Positions 5,230 to 14,500 of a stretch of DNA of 16,864 nt are shown here, piece after piece. Within the stretch, counting starts at the first letter, position 1. Every line of letters begins with the position of its first letter. The translations under genes and the position numbers were made by a program. The stretch is taken from the NCBI GenBank assembly GCA_021163155.1, contig JAGGXI010000015.1, forward strand, positions 1 through 16,864, read 5' to 3'. Under the pieces are notes generated by a model. It did no database searches. It saw only the letters and a program-made list of their open reading frames with translations, and had not been told where the DNA came from. This stretch comes from Candidatus Aerophobota bacterium. Its GTDB lineage: Bacteria; Aerophobota; Aerophobia; Aerophobales; JAGGXI01.

Positions 5230-8044
5230 TTCTTAAATTACGGAACCACAAAGCGTATGTTTCCGGCCTTAAAAGATCGAATGTGTAATATTGGGCAGTG
5301 CTATCCTGGAATTCTTCAGGCAGATCAATCGGGTTTATTTGACGCAAACGTTTATTGACGTTTTCAAAATGGTCTTTTCCAAATCGCTCTTTTGCTCGTG
5401 TAACCTCTTCTTGATCCTCGTCGCTTTTTATTTCAACAACTCGGATTATCTCTTTTATGCCTTGATCCTGCAATTCTCTTAATTTGCTTAAATTAGTATG
5501 AGGGTTATCTTCTGAGAGTTTATCCATATAATGCTGCAAATCAATCTTTATAAAGAAATCGGGATTGAAGCTTCTGCGAACTCTATCTTTACCGGCTTTC
5601 CAGAATTCATAACTGAGGCTGTAAAATCCCATGTCTCTTGATTTAATCCAGGCGTCTATGTATTTAAAGTGCTCAACGAGTTTAAAGACAAAGTCACGTT
5701 CAGGACCGTGAGATACAATAACCAAATTAAGAGGTGTTTCCAGCATAGATGTGTTTACAGCATAGAAAGGTTTAGATTTTATTAATGGGCGTATATATTC
5801 AGACTCCTCTGCGCCCGCAAAATCCATAGCCAACTGCCCCTCTGCCTCTTTGGTTCTTTTTTGGAAGTCCCTGATAACAAATTCATTCTCATCGGTAAGT
5901 TCTTCTTCGTAATCTTCGGAAACAAAAATGCTTGTATCTCTGTCAAGCTCATTGGTCCGGGCGCTTGCCATATCCATATCCAGTGTTTTTATACCGATCA
6001 GCTCGCCCTCAATATTGGTATGAACGCGTTTCTTTTTGCCTCGCGGAAGGAACTGGTTAAAAAACAGCTCTATTGCTTTCTTATTATTCTCTGATAGCCT
6101 ATTACCTTCTATGCCTGCTTTTGCCATAGCTTTACGGATAACTTTTTCTATTGTCTCCTCGTCCGGCAAATCATTAACTATAATTCCTTCACCAAAATCA
6201 AAATGTTTAGTTTCGAACTGCCTCAAGGCAAATCTATTTGCGATTTCGCCGGCTATCTGGTCTATTGTGTAAAAATTTCGGGTTAGGGCAAACTTTTTTC
6301 TATCTATCATATATGTAACATTTAAATGCAGTTTATCCGGAGAAGGAGTGAGAACAAGCTCCCTGTCGCGCATATCCTGTTTTGACGGTTTTGCATCCCG
6401 AAGCTTGACATCAGGAATATACTCTAAGTTGAAGATATTGAAGTTATGTTTTGACCTGGCATCAGGATCCTTGTCCACAATTATTTTTGAAATAAACCGC
6501 GTTTCGCAATCAGTAACAGCATATAATAATTGCTTTATATGTTCTGCGAATTTTTCATGATTTGTAATAGTAACAATAGGATAATTTCCTAAGACGCGGC
6601 CCCAGGGGACATTTCTGGGAACACGTAAACCTCGACCTAACACCTGAGAGATTAAAAGCTTTGAGTTGAAAACGCGCTCTTCCATCGGCACTATTTGATA
6701 TACATTATCAACATCCCAGCCTTCAGAGAGTTTATTAACAGCAAATATAAATTCAACCTTGCCGCCTGGTTTATTAGGATCTATCTCTTCAATAGCATCG
6801 AGTTTTTCCTGATAATCTGCATCGGTAGGCTTGCTGATAACGCAAATCACTTTCTCACTGGCAATCTGGTATAACTGAGATGGCGGCAAATGGCTAAATT
6901 CTTCTCGCGTGGTTTTTAGATAATCAGCAAGAGCTTTAGTAAACAACTCTGTATTCTTTCGAGCACTCGTTTGTCTTCCATTTATAAAGACAGTGATAGG
7001 TTTAAGACGGGGTCTATCGTTGCCATCGCAATATGAATACTTTTGCTTATTTTCATCGTGGGTAATTAGTATTTGTTCAAACTTCTGGGACGTAGTTAAC
7101 TCTGCATCACCATTTTCTGCTTCGGTTTTTATGATAGGATTGATTTTTTTTATAACCCTATCATTGGTAGCATCATTTATGGAATAATCATAGATAACAT
7201 CTGCGAAATACTCATCCTGATTGTAGGGCGTGCCGGTAAAACCGATATGCCTTGTTATCTTTGGCTCTTCCCTGATGAATTTCATCCATAACCTTTCATT
7301 CCTTGTATCCCTCCGGCCTTTTATTTCTTCAAGCTCTAACAGGTTATCCCTGTATACCAAATGTGTATAGGCATGATGCACTTCATCGCTTAAAACAAGA
7401 ACCTCCTCAACCTGTGAAAAGAGAGTATCGCCAATAGAATTATTATCCTTGTTATAAATGGAATTGATATTTTCGATCACTATAGAATTGTCTACTATAG
7501 GGTTATTTTCATTTAAGAGATTAATGGGGACATTGCGGTATTTCAGAGGCAGTTTTTCTTGCAGCCTTAAGCCCTTTTTGCCATAGAGATATTCTCTAAA
7601 TTTACCGGTTAGGCCCATTTCGATAACTGTTGAGGAAGGCCCAAGCACCAGAACGCGCTTCACCTTACCCATGACAATGGATAAATAGGCGATAGCAAAC
7701 ATAACATAAGATTTACCAGTACCGGTTGCCATATGGACAACACCGGAGAGTCTATTAGGTAAAGGTAGGTGTCTTAGGAAGTTTTCTTCGCTTTGGAATC
7801 GCAGTTGTATGGCCTCTTTCTTCTTAAAATTCTCCTTAGCAAGTTGAGTAATATCTTTGTATCCACCACCCCAAAGATAAATCAAAACCTCTTTTATAGC
7901 CTTAAATTGAAACTCTCTTCCGCCAGCTAGCTCCCGGACAAAATCTTCCACTTCAGAAAAATCAAACTTTTCATAATTACATTTTCTGGTCTTGATATCA
8001 AGGGTATGGTCTCCTAAATTAAGTCGTTTAACTTTTCTGGCCAT
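5213..8044 (-). CDS. res: Type III restriction enzyme, Res helicase-nuclease subunit (943 aa)
   Basis: ATP-dependent subunit that, with Mod, recognises unmodified sites, moves along DNA and cuts. The superfamily 2 core shows Walker A ATGTGKS at 106-112, DEVH at 220-223, and motif III within GFTGTPYN near 268-275. Further on are the LSEGWDVDNV motif and motif VI in QVLGRGLRVPR. The C-terminal nuclease is intact: NPDFF at 827-831 and VEIKSD with E871/K873, the PD...(D/E)XK pattern of type III Res proteins. Length is normal (about 900-1000). It begins six bases after mod, with AGGA as ribosome binding site inside the mod end. Its end overlaps a 42-codon ORF. No lesion is seen, so it is probably active. 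Confidence 0.92.
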   Translation of the reverse strand: MARKVKRLNLGDHTLDIKTRKCNYEKFDFSEVEDFVRELAGGREFQFKAIKEVLIYLWGGGYKDITQLAKENFKKKEAIQLRFQSEENFLRHLPLPNRLSGVVHMATGTGKSYVMFAIAYLSIVMGKVKRVLVLGPSSTVIEMGLTGKFREYLYGKKGLRLQEKLPLKYRNVPINLLNENNPIVDNSIVIENINSIYNKDNNSIGDTLFSQVEEVLVLSDEVHHAYTHLVYRDNLLELEEIKGRRDTRNERLWMKFIREEPKITRHIGFTGTPYNQDEYFADVIYDYSINDATNDRVIKKINPIIKTEAENGDAELTTSQKFEQILITHDENKQKYSYCDGNDRPRLKPITVFINGRQTSARKNTELFTKALADYLKTTREEFSHLPPSQLYQIASEKVICVISKPTDADYQEKLDAIEEIDPNKPGGKVEFIFAVNKLSEGWDVDNVYQIVPMEERVFNSKLLISQVLGRGLRVPRNVPWGRVLGNYPIVTITNHEKFAEHIKQLLYAVTDCETRFISKIIVDKDPDARSKHNFNIFNLEYIPDVKLRDAKPSKQDMRDRELVLTPSPDKLHLNVTYMIDRKKFALTRNFYTIDQIAGEIANRFALRQFETKHFDFGEGIIVNDLPDEETIEKVIRKAMAKAGIEGNRLSENNKKAIELFFNQFLPRGKKKRVHTNIEGELIGIKTLDMDMASARTNELDRDTSIFVSEDYEEELTDENEFVIRDFQKRTKEAEGQLAMDFAGAEESEYIRPLIKSKPFYAVNTSMLETPLNLVIVSHGPERDFVFKLVEHFKYIDAWIKSRDMGFYSLSYEFWKAGKDRVRRSFNPDFFIKIDLQHYMDKLSEDNPHTNLSKLRELQDQGIKEIIRVVEIKSDEDQEEVTRAKERFGKDHFENVNKRLRQINPIDLPEEFQDSTAQYYTFDLLRPETYALWFRNLRNGVIQ

Positions 8045-8050
8045 AATAAT

Positions 8051-10234
8051 TTATCCTATTTTTATAATTTTGCTTTCATTACCGTGTTTATCAATGGCAA
8101 TTAGATGACTTCTCTTGCCAAGTCCTTCTACCTCCATTATGCCATCTTTACCAATCTCTTTAGCATAGACAGCGGTATCCATATCAAAGACCTTGCCATC
8201 ATAATCTTTATCAATCAAAATCATAGAAAGTCCCTCAAAGCCTTTAAACCGCTCTTTATTCTTATTTAGAATGCCTGTTTCAAACCTGGTAATTTTAAAT
8301 CCACCTTCAACGCGTTCAACAACTATTTTTACATTCTCATTAAAATAGAACCCTACTGAGGATATAAGCTTGTTTATATCCGCTTGCGATGCAGGTTGTT
8401 CCTCAATTTGAAATTGGCGTGAGACATCTTCTAAAACCTTGTAAGGAAATTTGAGCAGTTTGAAATCAACATCTTCTTTATTGCTATTTTTTAAAGTTGT
8501 ATCGCTAACTACAGTGCATGTTTCAGGAACAACAATATAATAGTCGCCTTTCAATTTGCCGCCGCTTGCGGTAATTATCCCTTGTAAGTATTCCTCATCA
8601 ATCCGAACATTTTTTAAATACTCATCGTCCCATACAGGATAAATCTCTACGGGGTTACCTTCTTTTTCTGCATAAATATTAGGAAGCTTGTATTTCTTTG
8701 AGTAATCTGCCTGCCGCGTTTCACTTGGCGCAGGCAGGTCCATAATGCTGAAAAGACCTAATACAAAAGAGATATAGACATCCTTATTTTTGCGAAGGTT
8801 CATAATACGGGAGAAATCATAGGCTCCGGCAGAAACAATGCAAAATGGTTTTGGTGGTTTGCCGTATTTTTCATTCTTTTTAGTAGTAGAACCTAATTTT
8901 TTGGATTCAGCAATATTTAGAATTCGCTTTTGCATTGTGTATATAGCGTGCTTCCCGAAATCACACATAATCCAACGCCGACCAAGTTTTTCTGCGACAG
9001 CGGCGGTTGTGCCGGAGCCGGCAAAGCAATCAAGAACAAGGTATTCCGATTTAGTAGAAGTATATATTACTCTCTCTAAAAGCTGTTCAGAATTTTCTGT
9101 AGGATAGTCGTACAATTGAGCATATCCCTGAATGTCTGACCAATCTGTTCCTAAATATCTCCATGTCCTCTTTAATTCTGGCAATCCGTTATTTTTATTT
9201 ATTCTTAACCAACCGTTCTTCTCCATTTTCTTGATAATTTCTTGATTTTTCCACATCCATCTTCTTTTTCGAGGAGGATAATATTCTTTACCAAAAACAA
9301 TTATTGGATCATTTTTTTCCTTTTTAGAAGAAGCATGCATCTCGACCCATCTTTGACTCCTCAATAACATTTTTCGTCCTTTAATTTCAATATCTAAATC
9401 ATCAAATCTATTACGAAGGAATCCTAATATTTCTTCTTTTTTCTCTGAACCGCCGATTCTTAATTCAATTTGAAATGGCTCTTCTTTTCTCTGCTGTTCA
9501 AAATAATAACTGTCAGAGTTGGTATAGAAAAGGACTGAATCAAAAGAAGTATAGTATCTTCTTCCTTCGTTTTTTAATCTTGAGGTTCTATTGATGAATA
9601 TTTCATTCTTAAAATTTCCTTTACCAAAAACCTCATCCATAACAATTTTGAGAAAGTGCCCGAAATGATAATCAATTCTAACAAAAATACTTCCATCCGG
9701 AGCCAAAATTTCTCTCAAATAAATCAATCTTTCTCTTAAACTTTCAATAAATTCACTCCCCATAACTTTCGCGCTATAGCTCGTTTCACCAGAACCGCCA
9801 CCATATTCATCCCCAGTACCGAACGGCGGGTCAATATAAATCAACTTAACCTTTCCCTTAACCTTATCCTTTATTAGAGGGTCCTGATTCATATAACAGG
9901 TTTTTAGGAACTGGAGGTTATCACCTTGCACAATCAAATTTTTCCAATCATCACCCTTATCATTTCCAAAACTCCTGACAATTTGCAGAGGCGCAGCTCC
10001 TCCAGTAATAGCGGCCTGCGCTAATATTACGGATTCGGCTCTTTTGCCTGCATATTCGATAGTGGGTACTTTGTATTTATCAAGTTCCTTATAATCAAAC
10101 TTTCCTGACTGTCTCAGCTTATCAAAGAAACCAGGAGAAAGCTTCATCATTAAATCCTCCGGGATTTCTGTTTGATTGTTAATACATTCGGAAAGAACCC
10201 TTAAATCTTCTTCTGTCAGGTTAATCTTAGCCAT
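8051..10234 (-). CDS. mod: Type III DNA adenine methyltransferase, Mod (727 aa)
   Basis: Methylates adenine (N6) at the recognition site and gives the Res complex its specificity. The order of motifs marks a beta-class enzyme: motif IV DPPFGTGD at 135-142 comes before the SAM-binding motif I DCFAGSGTT at 402-410. YPTENSEQLLERVI (378-391), the usual lead-in to motif I, is present. The stretch of about 210-360 between them is variable and basic and should be the target recognition domain. About 300 residues follow motif I, a long C-terminal part that probably binds Res. AGGAG lies nine bases before the ATG. A promoter with an operator-like palindrome lies 80-107 bp upstream. No simple repeats that could cause phase variation are seen in it. 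Confidence 0.92.
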   Translation of the reverse strand: MAKINLTEEDLRVLSECINNQTEIPEDLMMKLSPGFFDKLRQSGKFDYKELDKYKVPTIEYAGKRAESVILAQAAITGGAAPLQIVRSFGNDKGDDWKNLIVQGDNLQFLKTCYMNQDPLIKDKVKGKVKLIYIDPPFGTGDEYGGGSGETSYSAKVMGSEFIESLRERLIYLREILAPDGSIFVRIDYHFGHFLKIVMDEVFGKGNFKNEIFINRTSRLKNEGRRYYTSFDSVLFYTNSDSYYFEQQRKEEPFQIELRIGGSEKKEEILGFLRNRFDDLDIEIKGRKMLLRSQRWVEMHASSKKEKNDPIIVFGKEYYPPRKRRWMWKNQEIIKKMEKNGWLRINKNNGLPELKRTWRYLGTDWSDIQGYAQLYDYPTENSEQLLERVIYTSTKSEYLVLDCFAGSGTTAAVAEKLGRRWIMCDFGKHAIYTMQKRILNIAESKKLGSTTKKNEKYGKPPKPFCIVSAGAYDFSRIMNLRKNKDVYISFVLGLFSIMDLPAPSETRQADYSKKYKLPNIYAEKEGNPVEIYPVWDDEYLKNVRIDEEYLQGIITASGGKLKGDYYIVVPETCTVVSDTTLKNSNKEDVDFKLLKFPYKVLEDVSRQFQIEEQPASQADINKLISSVGFYFNENVKIVVERVEGGFKITRFETGILNKNKERFKGFEGLSMILIDKDYDGKVFDMDTAVYAKEIGKDGIMEVEGLGKRSHLIAIDKHGNESKIIKIG

Positions 10235-10313
10235 ATATGTTATCTCCTAAAATTGCTATAACTATAAGCCGTAGCTGCTTAAATTACATATAGTTACATC
10301 TTTAGTCTCATCA

Positions 10314-10341
10314 AATATACACAAATGCATTTGTGTATCAA
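10314..10341 (-). promoter_or_regulatory. Promoter of mod-res with a perfect palindromic operator in its core
   Basis: On the minus strand a -35 TTGATA (10341-10336) and a -10 TATATT (10319-10314) stand 16 bp apart, each one base from consensus. The interval 10317-10338 is a perfect 22-bp palindrome, centred on ATGCAT and bounded by ATAC/GTAT. A dimer bound there would cover the core promoter. An outer inverted pair GTCTCA (10305-10310) and TGAGAC (10355-10360) brackets it roughly symmetrically. It is the only such site in the 164-bp fic-mod gap. The binding protein is not evident; the winged-helix tail of the Fic protein or an unlinked repressor are options. Confidence 0.7.
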
Positions 10342-10398
10342 AAAAACTGCAAAGTGAGACACAGATAAACTTTTGTTTCATCGGTTATAGATTAAACA

Positions 10399-11493
10399 TT
10401 ATTTCACAATTTGCAGCAATTTATTAAAAATATATATACAGGGTTTTCGCCCGCTTCCCTTACGCAAAACCGATATTATTCCTTCTTTTTCAAGCAATTT
10501 CATAAAACGCATCACGCTTGGCTTAGAAATACCTGACTCACGAATAAAATCGGTGGTGCTGAAAACCGGCCTGGCAAAAAGCGTATCAAGAATTTTAATC
10601 ACGTATTGAGACCGGGTAATAGCCTGAATGTGTTCTTTTTCCTTTTCATATAAGTCCAGAATAACCCTTGCTTTTCTGCTATTTATTTTTGCCTGCTCAA
10701 CTATGGCGGTTAAAAAGAACTCTATCCACTCTTCCCATTCTTTATCTTGGGTAACGGCTTTTAACCGGTCATAATATTCATCTCTATTAGCCTCAAAGTA
10801 CTCACTAATATAGAACATCGGAGTGCTAAGCAGTTTTTTCTCGTATAAAAACAAAGGAATTAAAATCCTTCCCACTCTACCATTGCCATCTACAAAGGGA
10901 TGAACTATCTCAAATTGAGCATGGACAATGGCAAGTTGAACTAAAGCGTCCTTTTCCTCATAATGAATATACTTCTCAAAGTTAGATAAAAACTCCATTA
11001 AGCGCATCGGTTCCGGAGGAACATAATCCGCGTGTTCAATGGGGGTACCTGGTTTACCAATCCAATTTTGGACCATTCTAAATCTGCCTCTTGCTTTATC
11101 TTTACCTCTTACGCTGTCTAACAGTATGCTATGGATTTCTTTTATCATATTTAATGTGATTGGCTTTTTTACTAGCCAGTTAACCGCTATACCAATAGCC
11201 TTGCGGTAATTTATTATTTCCTGAATATCTTTTTGTTTTTCAGTTTGTATATCCACTCGGGCAGAAGCTTCAAATTCAAGAACTTCTATAAGGCTGGCCT
11301 GTGTCCCTTCAATTCGCGAAGAAAGAACTGCCTCATTGGTGGTAAGAGGCGATAAGAAAACATGCGGGTTTATAATTCCCTGCAGAATTCCATCGTAGCG
11401 CGCTAATTCTGCGTTTGCCTTTCCAATAAGGCTTATAAATTTTACCCAGTCAAGATTTTGTAGCGGTAAAGAACTTGGAATACACGGTTTCAT
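10399..11493 (-). CDS. fic: Fic-domain protein with inhibitory motif and winged helix (364 aa)
   Basis: Predicted AMP-transferase that modifies a target protein hydroxyl using ATP. The complete active site HPFVDGNGRVGR is at 198-209, including catalytic H198 and ATP-binding residues. An N-terminal Fic_N region carries the self-inhibitory motif SSRIEG (S58, E62, G63), which makes this a class II Fic protein that holds itself inactive until relieved. The C-terminal ~70 residues look like a winged helix (TTDFIRESGISKPSVMRFMK, then a short wing). Layout and size match the Shewanella oneidensis SoFic type; single-gene Fic proteins of that type have been reported as anti-phage systems. It starts 12 bases after the helicase stop, with a GAGAGG site, so the two are co-transcribed. 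No separate antitoxin gene is seen, nor needed with the internal motif. Confidence 0.9.
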   Translation of the reverse strand: MKPCIPSSLPLQNLDWVKFISLIGKANAELARYDGILQGIINPHVFLSPLTTNEAVLSSRIEGTQASLIEVLEFEASARVDIQTEKQKDIQEIINYRKAIGIAVNWLVKKPITLNMIKEIHSILLDSVRGKDKARGRFRMVQNWIGKPGTPIEHADYVPPEPMRLMEFLSNFEKYIHYEEKDALVQLAIVHAQFEIVHPFVDGNGRVGRILIPLFLYEKKLLSTPMFYISEYFEANRDEYYDRLKAVTQDKEWEEWIEFFLTAIVEQAKINSRKARVILDLYEKEKEHIQAITRSQYVIKILDTLFARPVFSTTDFIRESGISKPSVMRFMKLLEKEGIISVLRKGSGRKPCIYIFNKLLQIVK

Positions 11494-11505
11494 TGCCTCT
11501 CTCTT

Positions 11506-14500
11506 TTAATTTTCAAATTTCTTCTCTAATAATTTGCTCAACACATCAATTTTTGTTTGTCCTCTTTCGTTAGGTATCAGGGTAAATTTGTTTATCCGCA
11601 GAAACTTATATCCATAGCTTTCCAGCTCTAATTGTCTTGCAATGTCATAATCAAGATATTCTTGAGAAAAGTTATGGGCAGTAACTATCGCAGGGTTTTT
11701 TGTATGATATTCAAGACCGTCATATTCTAAGATAAGAGACTTTTCTTTTCCTCTTTCAGATAGGGTCAGGAGAAAATCTACCCTATATTTCGGAACGTAA
11801 CGATGGAGTGTTTCCTCAATATACTTTCCCATAGGAAACTGGGCGATAATTCTGATTTTGTCTCTGTTCTTTTTGTAAAACTCAGTGTTTGTAATTTGAA
11901 TATATAAATTTTTTTCTGCCGGTGAGCCAAAGATTGATTCATCTTCCACAAAGTTATCTTTGGCATTTTCAAGCAACTGCTTGTAATGTTTAAGCGCGTC
12001 ACCAAGACGGGTGTCAGAATATTCCTTAATCGGCATACTATGAACAAAGACCATAGTATCTTTTGCCCGGCTGAATCCCACATTTAACCTCTGCATTTTC
12101 AATTTTCTTATATTATCAGCGCTTCCACCTATTATGGGGTAAATATTGCGCAGGCTACCGTTTCCAATTTTCTTATCTTCAACAAAAGAATAGTACACAA
12201 TATCACGCTCTTCCCCCTGTACACTACCTACAAACCATATAGTCAACTTATGCTTCTTTTTAAGGGAATAGTAATCCGGAAACTCTTTGCGTAACACCTC
12301 TTCTGTGCGATCACGCTGTTCTCTGAATGAGGTGATTATCCCTATGGTCCCTTTGAAGCCTGAGGATATTAGAGACTGGATATCTTTTTTTATTGCCTCA
12401 ATCTCATCTAAGTTTACGTTTGTTCCGGAATTGCCCTGGGTCTCTACTTTTATAAAACGAAGGACTTCCTTAATCGGTTTAGTCCTGATTCTGTTTATTA
12501 TCAATGGGACCTGAGTTGGTTTATAGAAGAATTCATTAGAGTAATCTATTATTTCCGAGAAACTGCGGAAATGCGTATCTAAAGAAACGGAGTAGTTTTT
12601 GATAGCCTTGGCGAAATTTAAGGTGGAGGTTCTTATGCTAAACGTCTTAAGCCAATCAAGAGTGCCCTCTTCAGGTTTGTAAAATACAGGTTCAACTTCT
12701 TGATCCTCTGGATCAATTTCCTGCGAGACAGCCTGTGAGATTTCTTGTTTTTCTTTTTCACTAAGCGTTACTTTATAATCTTTTTGATAACTATCCAATA
12801 TCTCTTTAAAATACTGGCCTGCATATTGGGAATTAACATTAAAAGCGCTTACCGCGCCGTACTGCAATTCATCCCCGAAAATAACGACTTGCTTTGCCCT
12901 CAGGATTAAGGAAATAGACTCGGCGATAGAGACTTGAGACGCTTCATCAATAACCAGAATATCTATAACATCTTCCTCCATAGGAAAATATTGAGATATT
13001 AGGTCAGGCTCAGATATAATACAGGATATATTCTCAAGGATAACTTTTAATTCCTGTGCCTTCAGGCGTTTTTTGCTTCGCAGCGAGACTAAAATACGCT
13101 CAACATCACCGGTATGATTGTTAAGGTTTTTCAGCCGTTTATCGTTAATATATTCTAAGTGTTTGTGGATAGATTCATAATAAGAGGATATTAAGCTCAT
13201 ATCCGGAGTATCACAAAGTTCATTCCTGGCAAGTTCAGAAAATAATTGTATATATTTAAATGTCTTTTCCACTCCTTCGTTTGATAAAAGGCAACCAGCA
13301 TCTTTTAAATTATCCAGCTTTATCCCCGCTGCTTTTAGGAGGGGATAAAAGTATTCTTTAACTGTTTTTAGTGAAGTTATCGTTTCTTGACTGATATGTT
13401 TTATGATATCCCTTGAATGTGACAAAAAGCTAAAAAAGTGTTTAATATCTTCATCTTCTAACCCTAAATCTTTTTTGAGCGCAAGTAAAAGCTCAATGTC
13501 CTGCCTTTTGGTTTCGATCTCGATATTCTTTTTTACGCCGGATTCTAAGTCCTTAAGCATTAATTTACCCTTATCCTTAGAGGCTAAATGAGAAATATTC
13601 GATAAAATGTTTTCATATTGCAAATCGCTGAGTTTGTTTAAACTTGATTCAAGCGCATTTTTACTTTCCTTCCTCCGGAGCACCATTGAAAGCCTGGCTG
13701 GCAACTTAACCTTCAGTTTTTTTATATCAGCAAATACCAATGAGCCTCCCTGTAGATATGCGCCAATTCTTGATACTGCCTCCGAAAAATCCTCCAGCAC
13801 TTCCATATTAATTTTCCTCATCCGTATAATATCAGAAATGGCGAGGGAAGATTTGTTAACAAAGTTGCAGGTTTGGAGTAAAGAAGGAAGTAAATCACGC
13901 TTTTCATATAAAAGAAATAGCTGTGTGCTACTTAGCGTATCTACCTGCGATTTATATATACTGTTTATGCATTCCTTGACTAAATTTGTATCAAGGGATT
14001 CGTCTTTTCCTATCTTTGGGATTGAAATATCACCTTTCCAAATATTGGCTTGTTTTAATTCATTTTCCAACCTTTCCAGTTTAAATAGCTTGTCAATGAG
14101 GTCTTTATATTTACCCGAATTATCCCAATAACTATTTAACTGAGCTTCAACGGCACCGCGCCAATTTTCAATATCCTTCTTTACCGCATCCTCATTGAAA
14201 TCGTTTGCTCTGTTATTAGCCGCAGTAATTACCGGGCTAGAAAGTGTATTTTTAGAGGTGTTGATACCTTTTTCATCCTCTGAAATCCTTAGAACAGAAG
14301 GCTTTGCCTTAGGGTGCAATTCTCTGAATTTATCAATAAGCATCCTGTCAATTACATCAAGGGCAGCTTTTTTGTGTGATGTTATCACTACTGATTTATT
14401 CTGCTGATTGGCCCAATAAGTTATAGCCGCTATTGTATAAGATTTACCGGTTCCGGGTGGGCCATCAACAACAATGGTTTTGTTTTTCGGGTTATCTAAT

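Noticed and set aside
8051-10234. Phase-variable repeat tract in mod
   Set aside because: No tetra- or pentanucleotide run or long homopolymer is seen in the gene or its leader.
10399-11493. Fic as toxin of a two-gene toxin-antitoxin pair
   Set aside because: No small antitoxin-like ORF adjoins it; the inhibitory motif is inside the protein.
11778-12083. 101-codon minus-strand frame inside the helicase gene
   Set aside because: Same strand but different phase from a conserved helicase region; no start site or family resemblance.
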